A stretch of 64,000 nt of DNA from Cystobacter ferrugineus. Its GTDB lineage: Bacteria; Myxococcota; Myxococcia; Myxococcales; Myxococcaceae. Both the position numbers and the translations under genes were made by a program. This document shows, piece after piece, positions 43,811 to 53,900 of the stretch; position 1 is the first letter of the stretch; every line of letters begins with the position of its first letter. Location of the stretch: positions 1,325,785 through 1,389,784 of the forward strand of contig NZ_MPIN01000001.1 of the NCBI RefSeq assembly GCF_001887355.1, written 5' to 3'. The notes beneath the pieces were generated by a model that saw nothing but the letters and a program-made list of their open reading frames with translations, was not told the origin of the DNA and made no database searches.

Positions 43811-44575
43811 ATGTCATACGTCGATCCGAACCTGCGCCGGGAAGTCTTCGGCTGGTACAGCCACCGGCTGGGCATGGACATGCCCGTCGTCCGCTATGGT
43901 CACTGGGGCCCGGCGATGCTGCTCTTCCCCACCGCCGGAGGCGACTTCCTCGAGGCCGAGCGCATGGGGCTCATCCAGTCCGTCGCGCACCACCTGTTCG
44001 CCGGCCGGTTCCAGATCTTCGCCATCAACAGCATCAACCCCTGGGCGTGGATGAACCACGGCATGCCCATGCACGAGAAGGCCTACAACCAGGCGCGCTT
44101 CTCGGAGTACGTGGAGCAGGAGGTCGTCCCGCACATCCGCACCTGTCTGGGCAACCCTCACGCGCGCCTCGGCGCGGCGGGCGCCAGCTTCGGGGCCTTC
44201 CACGCCGCCAATGCCTTCTTCCGGCGCCCGGATCAATTCGAGCTGCTCCTCGGGCTGGGCGGCCTCTACGATCTCCAGTCGGAGTTCCTCCACGGCTACT
44301 GGAGTGACGACGTCTACTTCAACAACCCCGTCTCCTACGTGCCGAACCTGCCCGAGGGCCATGCCATGGACCTCCTCCGGCATCACAGCCGCATCCACCT
44401 GGTGACGAGCCGCGGCGCATGGGAGTACCCCGAGTTCTCCGAGCACCTCAGCCACCTGTTGCACCAGCGCGGCATCCCCCACAACCTGGACATCTGGGGC
44501 CACGACATGCCGCATGACTGGTCCACCTGGTACCGGCAGCTCGACCACTACGTGGCGGAGCGGCTCGGGTACTGA
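43811..44575 (+). CDS. Alpha/beta-hydrolase, esterase family
   Basis: 254 aa from ATG 43811 (GAGAGGAAG upstream). The nucleophile elbow is GASFGAFHAA (Ser near 125), the acid is probably in the SDDVYF region, and a His sits near the end (GHDMPHDW). This matches the esterase D-like/S-formylglutathione hydrolase-like group, often annotated as putative esterase. There is no signal peptide. Two oxidoreductase genes follow on the same strand; whether they share a pathway is not known. Confidence 0.8.
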   Translation: MSYVDPNLRREVFGWYSHRLGMDMPVVRYGHWGPAMLLFPTAGGDFLEAERMGLIQSVAHHLFAGRFQIFAINSINPWAWMNHGMPMHEKAYNQARFSEYVEQEVVPHIRTCLGNPHARLGAAGASFGAFHAANAFFRRPDQFELLLGLGGLYDLQSEFLHGYWSDDVYFNNPVSYVPNLPEGHAMDLLRHHSRIHLVTSRGAWEYPEFSEHLSHLLHQRGIPHNLDIWGHDMPHDWSTWYRQLDHYVAERLGY

Positions 44576-44692
44576 CGGCGAGGATTCATGCTGGGCGGCC
44601 GGGCGGGCGGGTGCCAGCCCGGCGGTCCGTGGCTCCGCATGCGCCTGGAGGCTCACCACCCTCCAAGGAGAGGCAAGCAGCGGAGGATCACG

Positions 44693-46090
44693 GTGCGGAC
44701 AGAATCGGCTCCCAGCGCGCGCTGGCCAGGGGAATCCACGCGGCACGACGCGCGTCATGCGGCGAAGGTCGAGAGGATCGCGCGGCAGTTGCGGCGGCGC
44801 AGGAACACCCGGCCCGCGTCCTTCAAGAAGAAGACGCCGTCGCACCAGGTTCCCAAGCGCCACGACCAGCGGCGCCAGGACGAGAAGATCGACCTGAGCG
44901 ACCTCGATCAGATCCTCGAGATCGACCCCGTGTCGATGACCTGCACGGCCGAGCCCGCGGTCACCTTCGACGAGGTGGTCCACGAGACGCTGCGCCATGG
45001 GCTCGTGCCCATCATCGTCCCCGAGCACAAGACCATCACCCTCGGGGGCGCCGTGGCGGGGTGCTCCATCGAGTCCATGTCCTTCCGGCAGGGCGGCTTC
45101 CACGACACCTGCCTCGAATACGAGGTCATCACCGCCAAGGGGGACGTGCTGCGCTGCACCCCCGACGAGAACCCGCTCGTGTTCCAGATGATCCACGGCT
45201 CGTTCGGGACGCTCGGCGTCCTGTCGAAATTGCGCTTCAGGCTCGTGCGCGCCGCGCCCTACGTGCACGTGACGTATGAGACCCACGCCACGCTCGAGGC
45301 CTATCAGCGAGCCATCTGGCGTCACTTCACCGCCCAGGACGCGGACTATCTCGACGGGCAGATCTTCTCCCCGACGAAGCACGTGCTGTGCGTGGGCCGC
45401 TTCGCGGAGCAGGCGCCGTATGTGAGCCGTTACGACTGGCTCAAGGCCTACTGTGAGAGCATTCCGCGCCGCGCCGATGACTTCCTCACGGTCTACGACT
45501 ATCTCTTCCGCTACGACCGGGGCGTCACCTCCGTCACGCCGAAGAGCCTCGTGGGCCGGGCGCTGTTCGGCAAGCTGGTGCACTCGGACAGCGTGTTGAG
45601 GGCCGCGGATCGCTTCCACCGCTTCCTGCCGGCGAAGAGCCCGAAGGTCATCGTGGACGTGTTCGTTCCCTTCTCGCGCACGGCCGAGTTCATGGACTGG
45701 TACCACCGCGAGATCAAGCACTACCCGGTGTGGTGCGTGCCCTATAAGCGGACGCGGGACTATGAGTGGCTGACGCCCCGCTGGTGGGCCGGCGTGCAGG
45801 ATCCTCTATTCCTCGACCTCGCGGTCTACGGGCTCGAGCAGCCGCCCGGCCGCAACATCTACAAGGAGTTCGAGGACGAGCTGCTGGAGGTCAACGGCAC
45901 CAAGACGCTCATCTCGTACAACTACTACGACGAGCAGACCTTCTGGAGCCTCTGGAACAAGGAGACCTACCAGGCCGTGAAACAGCTCACGGACCCGGAC
46001 AACATCTTCCGCGACCTCTACACGAAGACCTGCCGGGCGGCGCTCGGGCTGGGGGCCCAGACGCCCGGCTCCGGGGGCTCGCTGCACTGA
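44693..46090 (+). CDS. FAD-binding oxidoreductase (DHCR24/diminuto-like PCMH family)
   Basis: 465 aa from GTG 44693, with GGAGG six bases upstream. After a basic N-terminus comes KIDLSDLDQILEIDP...CTAEPAVTFDEVV, then the FAD-binding loop VPIIVPEHKTITLGGAVAG. CSIESMSF, HDTCLEYEVITAKGDV and HGSFGTLGVL follow. The order is like that of sterol delta-24 reductase (DHCR24) and its bacterial homologues. Myxobacteria are among the few bacteria that make sterols, so a sterol or isoprenoid substrate is conceivable, but the sequence alone does not prove it. There is no membrane anchor at the start. Confidence 0.85.
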   Translation: MRTESAPSARWPGESTRHDARHAAKVERIARQLRRRRNTRPASFKKKTPSHQVPKRHDQRRQDEKIDLSDLDQILEIDPVSMTCTAEPAVTFDEVVHETLRHGLVPIIVPEHKTITLGGAVAGCSIESMSFRQGGFHDTCLEYEVITAKGDVLRCTPDENPLVFQMIHGSFGTLGVLSKLRFRLVRAAPYVHVTYETHATLEAYQRAIWRHFTAQDADYLDGQIFSPTKHVLCVGRFAEQAPYVSRYDWLKAYCESIPRRADDFLTVYDYLFRYDRGVTSVTPKSLVGRALFGKLVHSDSVLRAADRFHRFLPAKSPKVIVDVFVPFSRTAEFMDWYHREIKHYPVWCVPYKRTRDYEWLTPRWWAGVQDPLFLDLAVYGLEQPPGRNIYKEFEDELLEVNGTKTLISYNYYDEQTFWSLWNKETYQAVKQLTDPDNIFRDLYTKTCRAALGLGAQTPGSGGSLH

Positions 46091-46197
46091 GACCTCGTCA
46101 CATCTGGCTCCAGGTCCTTCCAACCCGTGAACCGCCGAGCGCGGAGAGCAGCTCGGTTCCCGAGCCTCCGAGTGCTCGGTCACATGGGAGAAGACAC

Positions 46198-47826
46198 ATG
46201 GAGAAGAGCAAGGACCTGGTGAAGGCGAGGCACGGCGGGCATCCGGGACACCCGCATCCGGGACACCCGCATCTGCATCCTCACCCTCATCCGGGAGAGG
46301 TGGACGTGCGGTTGGAGCTCAAGTACGCCATCAACAAGATCGCCACCGCCCTGGTGGATGGGCAGGCCCAGGGGTTCGACACGGTCAATCTGCGCTCCTA
46401 CAACGGGAAGCTGGTGGGACCCGTCATCGAGGCCCGCCCGGGAGACACGCTGAACATCCTCCTGGACAACCAGCTCCCCATGGAGCCGCATACGCCGGGG
46501 ACGGATCACCACTCACCTGGCTTCAACACCACCAACCTCCACGTGCATGGGTTGCACGTCTCGCCCGCTGGAAACTCGGACAACGTGATGCTCGAGATTG
46601 TCCCTGGCCAGCAGTTCCAGTACGAGATCAAGATCCCGAGGGATCATCCCGCGGGGACCTACTGGTATCACCCCCACAGGCACGGCTCGGTCGCGATCCA
46701 GGTCTCCAACGGCCTGGCCGGTGCCTTGATCATCCGCGGTGACATCGACGAGGTTCCCGCGATCAAGGCGGCCCGGGAGCAGATCCTGGTCATCCAGCAG
46801 ATTCCCTACGTCGTCAACGAGCAGACGAAGCTCGGCCAGGTGGAACCCGGTGACCTGGTGGATGGCCATACTGTCTTCTTCCCCGGCAACTGGGAGGCGA
46901 TGAAGCGGCGCTTCACCATCAATGGAGAAGTCGAGCCGACCCTCCAGATGCGGCCGGGAGAGGTCCAGCGCTGGCGGTTCATCCACGCGGGCTTCCGCAA
47001 GAAACTCGAGGTCAAGCTGGTCAGGCGCGACCCCAAGACGGGCGCCGAGGAGATCCTGCCTCAATACCTGATCGCGCTGGATGGCATTACGACGGGCAGC
47101 ATCGATGCGCTGGAAGAGGTTGAATTGCATCCCGCGTACCGTGCCGACGTGCTGGTGCGCGCGACCGACAACGCGGGCAATGCCTTGCCGGAGGGCACCT
47201 ACTGGCTCGTGGACGGGACCCAGGGCGCCAGCGCCGAGAGCAGGAACCTAGCCCGCGTCGTGGTGAAGGGGCCTCAAGTCATGATGGGGCTGCCCACGGA
47301 GATGGAACTGGCTCCCCTGGCTCCCTTCATGGACATCCCGGTGGACCGTGACATCCCCGTGCAGAAGGTGAAGTTCGAACTCAGGATCGACTCGGTGCCT
47401 CCCATGGGGCTGATCAATGGCGAGACGTTCGATGCCAGCAAGTCACGCAAGCTCCTGTTGGGTGCGGAGGAGGAATGGGAGGTCTCGTCCCCAACGGAAC
47501 ACGAGGACTCCGACCCGAGCCACGTTTACTTTAATGAGGGTCATCCCTTCCACATCCACCTCAACCCCTTCCAGTGCGACATCAAGCTCAAGGGGGTCGG
47601 CGGGGTGAAGCAAAAGCGAGTCTGGAAGGATACGATCTTCGTGGAGCCCGGCCAGATTCCCGTGAAGTTGCGCACCCGCTACGAGCGCTACGTCGGGATG
47701 TTCATGCTCCACTGCCACATCCTGGACCATGAGGATTTCGGGATGATGGAGATGATTGAGATCGTGCTGCCGGGTGGCATGAACATGCCGGGCGGCGGCG
47801 GGGGACACGGGGGACACCTCCACTGA
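46198..47826 (+). CDS. Multicopper oxidase with His-rich termini
   Basis: 542 aa from ATG 46198. All four copper-binding blocks are present: HVHGLHVSP, WYHPHRHG, HPFHIHLNPFQ and MLHCHILDHEDFGMM. The enzyme should therefore have a complete T1/T2/T3 set, as in laccases and CotA/spore-coat-like oxidases. The N-terminus carries a short His/Pro/Gly repeat (residues 12-34) and the C-terminus ends HGGHGGHLH-like; both could bind extra copper. No signal peptide or Tat motif is visible, so it may be cytoplasmic or released on lysis. It lies 107 bp after the FAD oxidoreductase gene. Confidence 0.9.
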   Translation: MEKSKDLVKARHGGHPGHPHPGHPHLHPHPHPGEVDVRLELKYAINKIATALVDGQAQGFDTVNLRSYNGKLVGPVIEARPGDTLNILLDNQLPMEPHTPGTDHHSPGFNTTNLHVHGLHVSPAGNSDNVMLEIVPGQQFQYEIKIPRDHPAGTYWYHPHRHGSVAIQVSNGLAGALIIRGDIDEVPAIKAAREQILVIQQIPYVVNEQTKLGQVEPGDLVDGHTVFFPGNWEAMKRRFTINGEVEPTLQMRPGEVQRWRFIHAGFRKKLEVKLVRRDPKTGAEEILPQYLIALDGITTGSIDALEEVELHPAYRADVLVRATDNAGNALPEGTYWLVDGTQGASAESRNLARVVVKGPQVMMGLPTEMELAPLAPFMDIPVDRDIPVQKVKFELRIDSVPPMGLINGETFDASKSRKLLLGAEEEWEVSSPTEHEDSDPSHVYFNEGHPFHIHLNPFQCDIKLKGVGGVKQKRVWKDTIFVEPGQIPVKLRTRYERYVGMFMLHCHILDHEDFGMMEMIEIVLPGGMNMPGGGGGHGGHLH

Positions 47827-47842
47827 CCGTCCGCGGGCAGGC

Positions 47843-47867
47843 GCCGCCCCACTCCGGTGGGCGCGGC
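47843..47867. terminator. Hairpin between convergent oxidase and response-regulator genes
   Basis: Arms GCCGCCCCAC and GTGGG-C-GCGGC form ten pairs with one bulged C around a TCCG loop. It fills the 45-bp gap between two converging stops and could serve both directions. Confidence 0.5.
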
Positions 47868-47871
47868 GGCT

Positions 47872-48357
47872 TCACGCGCCGTTGAGGGCCAGGTGGCGCA
47901 CCGCCTGACGGTTGAAGGGCTTGCGCAGCTCCCTCAACAGGTGGGAGTCACCGAACTCCTGGATGACCTGCGCCCAGGAGTAGTCGGAGTAGGCCGAGCA
48001 GAGCACCACCCGGAGCGAGGGGGCCACCTGCCGCAGGCGCCGGAGGGTTTCGGCGCCATTCCACCCGGGCGGCATCCGGTAGTCCAGAAAGGCCATCTCG
48101 TAGGGCCGTCCGGCCGCCAGGGCCTCCTTGACCTTGGCGACACCCTCTTGTCCCTGGAAGGCGGAATCCACCTCGAACATCGGCTTGTCGGAGCCGTTGT
48201 CGCGCGAGTGCGTCTCGCCGAAGAGGGCCTCTTCCAACTGGTCGAGCTCGTCCCGGCTCCGGGGTGGCTCTTCCTGCAGGATCCGGCGGAAATCCAGGTG
48301 GATGGCCTCGGAGTCGTCGATGACGAGAATCCGCCGCTTGCTCTCGTGGGTGCTCAT
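47872..48357 (-). CDS. Response regulator, single REC domain
   Basis: 161 aa. The receiver signature is there: ILVIDDSEA (acidic pair near 14), FLDYRMPP (phospho-Asp near 91) and LRKPFN (Lys near 146). There is no output domain, so it acts by protein contact. An insertion of about 35 residues (about 27-62, rich in Glu/Asp/Arg) lies after the first helix, not typical of REC domains. Its ATG overlaps the TGA of the histidine kinase gene upstream, so the pair is coupled. Confidence 0.88.
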   Translation of the reverse strand: MSTHESKRRILVIDDSEAIHLDFRRILQEEPPRSRDELDQLEEALFGETHSRDNGSDKPMFEVDSAFQGQEGVAKVKEALAAGRPYEMAFLDYRMPPGWNGAETLRRLRQVAPSLRVVLCSAYSDYSWAQVIQEFGDSHLLRELRKPFNRQAVRHLALNGA

Positions 48358-50543
48358 GTCCCCTCCTGAACAGGATGATAAGGGATTTCCAACGTGAAGG
48401 TGGCGCCCTTGCCGGGGCCATCGCTGTGGACCGCCAGGGTGCCCCCCAGCTCCTGGGCCGCCAGGGCACTGGAGTGCAACCCGAAGCCATGTCCCTCCGC
48501 ACGGGTGGTGAAGCCAAACTGGAAGATGCGTGTGAGCATCTCCGGCGCGATGCCCATCCCATTGTCGTGCAGCTCGATGCGGACCTGGTCGTGGGTGGCA
48601 CGTTCCAGCTTGATGCGAAGGAGCCGCTCGCTCACGGGCACGTGGTCCATGGCGTACTTGGCGTTGCTGACCAGGTTGACCAGGATCATCAGCAGCTTGT
48701 GCTTGTCGGTGAGCACCTGCGGCAGCGACTCGAGCTGCCGCTCGAGCTTCACCTGATGCCGCGACAGCCCCGCCGAGTTGATGCGCAGCGAGTCCTCCAC
48801 CAACTGGGTCAGCAGGACGGGTTCCTGCACCTTGGGTAGCCGGGCGTAGTCCTGCTGGACCTTGACGATCTCCCCGATGTGCTCGGAGTAGCGGCCCACG
48901 TCATCGAGCAGGGAGATCACCTCCCGGCGCTCGTCCACCAGGTTCTGGCCGAGCTTGTTCAGGAAGGGGAGCAGGTGGCGTCCCCGCTCGTCCTGGAGGA
49001 AGGAGGCGAGGTCGGACTGGCGCTCCTGGAGCATGGTGGCGACGCGGGTCACCTGCTCCAGGCGCATCTCCGTCACCCGCTCCTTGGCGACCTGGGACGA
49101 GGTGTAGACGCTGTTGAGCACGTTGCCCACGTTGTGCAGGACGTTGGTGGCGATCTCCGCCATGCCCGTGCGCCGTGCCGTCTGGACGAGCTGCTGGTGG
49201 ACCTCCTTCAGCTCCCGGGTGCGCTCCTCCACCCGCTGCTCCAGCCCGTCATTGGCCACGCGCAGCTCTTCCTCGCGGTGTTGGATGCGATCGGCCATGA
49301 CGCGGAAGGCCCGGGCGAGCTGCCCCAGCTCATCCTGCCGCTGGGTGTCCAGCTCGACCTTGAACTCGCCGGCCGCGATGCGCGCCGTGGTCTGGGTGAT
49401 GCCAATCAAGGGACGGGTGATCTGCTCGCGGAGGACCCAGGACACGATGGCCAGCTCGAGCACCAGAGACAGCACACCGAGCAGCAGCACGATGCGCGCC
49501 GCGCTCAGGGCGCCCTGGGTCACCACGTGCTCGGGCTGGATCGTGGCGAAGAACCACCCGGTGCCATGCATCTGGGCCACGGCGACATACTCGCCATACT
49601 CCGGCAGCGCGAACGCGTCATGCCCCTCCCGGGTCTTCATCCGCTCGAGGATGCCACGCAGGTGGACCTGCTGCGCCTCGGCGCTGCTCTGCCCGGGGGC
49701 GCGTTTCAGGTCCAGCTCGGGGTGGGCGATGATCTGGCCATCCTCGCGGAAGATGACGTTGTACGCGGAGGGCAGGTGGTCGCCGAGGGTGCGGGCCATC
49801 AGCTCCTCGAGCAGGATGTCGTGGCTGACGGACGCGACATACTGGCCATCCATGTCCAGGGGCGTGGTGGCCACGGTCACCCATTTGCCGCTGACCTGCT
49901 CTTTGTAGACGCTGGTCCAGCGCGTCTCCCGCCGCGGGTTGTTCTCGGGCAGGCTGGAGAGGAAATACTCCGCGTTGGCCACCGAGGCATCCGCCGGGGC
50001 CTCCTGGCTGTAGGTGGGGCGCTCGGGCCAGTAGATGAGGCCTGGTTGCTCGGCCAGGGTGATGAAGGTGTCCTTGAATCGCACGAGGAACGCGGGCCCG
50101 TACTGGCTGAGCACCTCGTACCCGGCCACGAGCCGGCGGCGCATCCAGTCGTCCACGGGGATGCCCCGGGGAACGAACAGCCCCACCTGACGCGTGCCGT
50201 CGAAGCCCTCGGGACGGTTGCGGATGCTGCCATCGGGGAGACGAACGAACAGGCGCTCGAAGCGGGCGTTTACTTCCTCCTGGGGGAGGGCGCGGATGCT
50301 CTCCTCCAGGGCCCGATTGAAGGCGGCGTGGTTGTCTTCGGCGAGCTTGAAGATGGCTTCCTCTCGGGTGGCGCGCTCCGCTACGTGCCGCTCCAACGTG
50401 TCCAGCGCCTCGGTGCGCAGGGTGTGGAACATGTGCAGGTAGCTGAAGAGCGTGGAGAGGACGATGACCACCGCGATGCGCGCGCCCATCTTGATGAGCG
50501 TCGATCGGGCGAGAGGAGCACGAGGTGGAGACGAGTGAGGCAT
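48354..50543 (-). CDS. Membrane sensor histidine kinase (Cache-like sensor, HAMP, HNxGNxLN-type acceptor)
   Basis: 729 aa from ATG 50543. TM1 is about 17-37, followed by a large extracytoplasmic domain (about 40-345) of dCache type. TM2 (about 345-372), HAMP (to about 420), a coiled coil and a phosphoacceptor region with VLHNVGNVLNSV (His about 470) follow. The ATPase domain is about 590-725, with NLVSNAKYAMD (N box), DNGMGI (G1) and GHGFGLHSSALAAQELGG (G2). The ATGA overlap with the response regulator shows they form one signalling pair. The ligand is unknown. Confidence 0.9.
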   Translation of the reverse strand: MPHSSPPRAPLARSTLIKMGARIAVVIVLSTLFSYLHMFHTLRTEALDTLERHVAERATREEAIFKLAEDNHAAFNRALEESIRALPQEEVNARFERLFVRLPDGSIRNRPEGFDGTRQVGLFVPRGIPVDDWMRRRLVAGYEVLSQYGPAFLVRFKDTFITLAEQPGLIYWPERPTYSQEAPADASVANAEYFLSSLPENNPRRETRWTSVYKEQVSGKWVTVATTPLDMDGQYVASVSHDILLEELMARTLGDHLPSAYNVIFREDGQIIAHPELDLKRAPGQSSAEAQQVHLRGILERMKTREGHDAFALPEYGEYVAVAQMHGTGWFFATIQPEHVVTQGALSAARIVLLLGVLSLVLELAIVSWVLREQITRPLIGITQTTARIAAGEFKVELDTQRQDELGQLARAFRVMADRIQHREEELRVANDGLEQRVEERTRELKEVHQQLVQTARRTGMAEIATNVLHNVGNVLNSVYTSSQVAKERVTEMRLEQVTRVATMLQERQSDLASFLQDERGRHLLPFLNKLGQNLVDERREVISLLDDVGRYSEHIGEIVKVQQDYARLPKVQEPVLLTQLVEDSLRINSAGLSRHQVKLERQLESLPQVLTDKHKLLMILVNLVSNAKYAMDHVPVSERLLRIKLERATHDQVRIELHDNGMGIAPEMLTRIFQFGFTTRAEGHGFGLHSSALAAQELGGTLAVHSDGPGKGATFTLEIPYHPVQEGT

Positions 50544-50922
50544 GAAAGGAGTCGACCTGCGGTGCCAGCGCTGGGAGGGGGTGCCCAGCGCGATCGATGG
50601 CCTGCTGTGGAGTGTCCGGCGGAACGCATCGTGGCGTGAGTGACAGTAGCACCGGCTCATTCGCCATGCCCGGGTGACCAGGGATGCTCGTGCTGGGCTC
50701 GCCTTCGCCGGGGATGGAGGTGAATCGCTACAAAGTCTGGACGCCTGGCATTCCAGCTCGCCCGGGAGGGAACCGGAGCAAAGGGCAGACGTCTCCCCGC
50801 CCGCCTCGCGGGGATGTGACCTGGACTTCACCAGGAGATGAATTCAACTTGACTCTGGGTGTGGAGCTTCCCGCGCTGGAGTGATATCCCCGGTGTCCTC
50901 TCGAGCTGGGGGGGTCTCATGG
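50544..50922. other. Divergent intergenic region, kinase / glycyl-radical enzyme
   Basis: 379 bp with no supportable gene. It holds the two divergent promoters. Visible features are a 6-bp hairpin CCCCGC/GCGGGG at 50795-50813 and a 5-bp one CCTGG/CCAGG near 50822. It also holds an AT-richer patch (ATGAATTCAACTTGACT, about 50837-50853) that may include a -35 element for the plus-strand gene. Confidence 0.5.
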
Positions 50923-53900
50923 ATGAGTCGTCAGTCACGCCAGGGCAAGTGTCGGTGTTGGTCTCCAACCAACCAGGAGCTCATCGCCCGGGGCGCCAGC
51001 AAGCGCGACGAGGCGGGCATCTACTTCGCGGGCTATGCCCGCAGCGTGCGCGTGCTGGAGTCCATCATGGACAGCCAGATCGGCGGCAGGAGCGGGTTCA
51101 TGCGCGACCGGCTCCTGTGCGAGATGCGCTCCGACCTGGGGGGCTTCTATTACATTCCCAATCAGCGTGAGCTCGGACTCGAGGCCGTGCCGGTGCGCGT
51201 CTTCGGGGAGACGGACTGGACGTACTTCCCGGGTGTGAACTGGAACCGCCTGGACCGGCACTACCAGCTTCGCTCGTCCAACGGGTATATGTATTACAAC
51301 CACCGGGACTACCTGTTCCGGATGTCCACCCTGTCGGCCGCCGAGCGCGAGAAGTACCTGCCTCCCTCGCCCCGGGTCCTCCAACTGCTGGGCATCGCCT
51401 TCTCCCGCTGGCAGGACAACTGGTACTTCGACCGCTCCCAGCGCGAGCTCAAGCACTTGTGTGCCTATGTCGCGGAGAAGTACGGCCCCGAGAAGGCCCG
51501 GGAGGTGATGGCCCTGCCCGTCATGGAGCGCATGGGCTGGACCATCAAGGTGAGCCTGGGGGATGTCTTCACGAGCGAGGAGTATGGCTTCCGGGGCCGC
51601 CGCCGCGATGAGTATGGCAATTGGTACAACGGCGCCGATACCTACACGCTCAACGCCCATGAGCTCATCGTGGGCGCCCTGCCCAACCTGGGGCTCGGCC
51701 AGGGCCGCTACGTCATCGACTACGCCCGGAAGGACGAGGAGATCGGCAACTTCTTCGCCGGCTTGAGCCATGCCTCGGGCGTGGGCCACCTGGTGCCCGG
51801 CTTCCAACGCGCCCTGGACCTGGGCCTCGAGGGGCTCGCGGTCGATGTGAAGGGCCGGAGGGATCGGGAGAGCGATCCGAAGAAGCGCTCGTTCTACGAG
51901 GCGGCCCTGCTCTCGCTCGAGGGTGTCCAGGACTACTGCCGGGCCTACGCGCGGCTCGCGAAGAAGGAGTCGGAGGCCTTCCGGGAAGGCAGCCTCGAGC
52001 GGCGCAACCTGCTGGCCATCTCCACCCGGATGACCTCACTGGTGACGGAGCGTCCCCGCACCCTGCTCGAGGCCGCCCAGCTCATCTTCACCCTGCATGC
52101 CTGCCTGCACCTCATTGGTGAGCCCACCGCCATCGGCCGGCTCGACCAGATGCTCCATCCCTTCTACGAGAAGGATCTCGCCGCCGGGCACCTCGACGCC
52201 GAGCAGGCCCAGGAGATCATCGACTGCTTCTGGCTCAAGGTGGGCGAGAAGGTGCAGCTCAACCGGCAGTTCGTCGAGGACCACCAGCCCTACGGCAACC
52301 TCGCCATGGGCGGCTCCAGCGGCAACTACCCGCAGGGGGCCGCGAACAACCAGTGGATCCAACAGGTGACGGTGGGCGGCACCGTGGCCGACGATGCGCC
52401 GGGCGCGGGCAAGCCGGCCTACAACGCCATCACCCTGTTCTGCCTGCGCGCCGCGCGGCGCCTGCCCCTCAACGCCCCCCTGCCTGTCGCTGCGCGTGCG
52501 CAAGGACATCCCCCCCGAGTACCTGCACGAGGCCTCGCTCTCCATCCTCAGTGGCGGCGCGCACCCCATCCTGCTCAGCGACGAGAAGATCATCCCCGGC
52601 CTGCTGCACAGCGGGGACCGGGTGGGCGATGGCTCCACTCCCACCGCGTACACCCCCGTGAAGGACAAGGCCAAGGGGACGTGGCGCAACCAGGTCACCC
52701 TCCGGGCCGCGCGCGACTACGCGTGCGATGGCTGCTACGAGCCTCAGTTCGTGGGCCAGAACTGGTTCACCCTGGGCGGTCTGTGCGCCCTCGAGTCGCT
52801 CGAGGCCGCGCTCAACCAGGGCAAGAGCTGGACGAGCGCCGGCCCCATGTTCTTCCGCGGCCAGCGCGTGTCCTTCACCTCGGAGCCCGCGCGGGAGATC
52901 ACCTCGTACGAGCAGTTGGAGGATCTCTTCATCAAGCACCTGCGCTGGATGTACGCCAGGCAGGCCGATGGGCTGCTCTCCGCGTTCGGCACCATGAGCG
53001 CCGTGTGCCCCTCGCCCCTCTTGTCCGTGTTCATCGATGACTGCCTCGACAAGGGGCTCGACCTCTACGAGGGCGGAGCGCGCTACCACGTCGTGGCTCC
53101 GTGCTTCACGGCCCTGACCACGACCATCAACTCGCTCTACGCCATCCAGAAGATGGTCTTCGACAAGACCACCGCCGTGACGTCCCTGCCGGAGCTGGTG
53201 CAGGCACTCCTGTGCGACTGGGGCTACAAGATGGAGGAGCCCTTCATCAGCACGCTCGCGGGACCCGCGCGCATCCAGGCCCAGGCCGAGCGTTTCCAGC
53301 AACTGCGCGCGGTGGCGCTGGAGCTGCCCCGCTACGGCCGCGAGAAGAACGCGGAGCTCGCCGCCTTCGGCAACCGGATCCTCCAGCGCGTGGCGGAAGC
53401 GGGCGTGAGCGTCTTCACGGATCCGGCGGAGCCCACGGCCGAGAAGATGGTGCGGATCGCCCAGCGGCTGGGCACGCCAGACAAGCCCTTCGGCGGGTTC
53501 CAGATCCAACCGGGCACGGGCACCTTCGAGAACTACGTCGAGTTCGGCGCCACGTGCGGAGCCTCGGCGGATGGACGCCGGCTCGGACAGCCCCTGGCCT
53601 CGGACCTGAGCCCGACGCCGAGCGTCGCGGATCTGCCCTTGGAGCACCAAGAGGCGCGCTTCCTCGATGCGCTCGAGGGCTTCACCGGCCCGGGGGCGGA
53701 TGCCTTCACCAGTGGCGCGCCCACGGACTTCAACATTCGCGAGGACTTCCCCGTGGCCTCACTCGAGCAGGTGCTCCACCGGTTCGCCCAGGGCCAGGGC
53801 GCCAACATCCTGACCATCACCTGCGCTAATCCGGAGACCTTCGCCGGGGCCGCCGAAGACCCGGAGAAGTACAACCTGTTGCGCGTGCGCATGGGCGGCT

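Noticed and set aside
40183-43881. 1232-codon minus-strand frame opposite the glucanase gene
   Set aside because: Its repeats merely mirror the duplicated CBM units of the real gene; no signal or domain was seen.
46229-46300. Short tandem DNA repeats, first suspected as a CRISPR-like or VNTR element
   Set aside because: They encode the His/Pro/Gly repeat at the start of the multicopper oxidase, in frame, without spacers.
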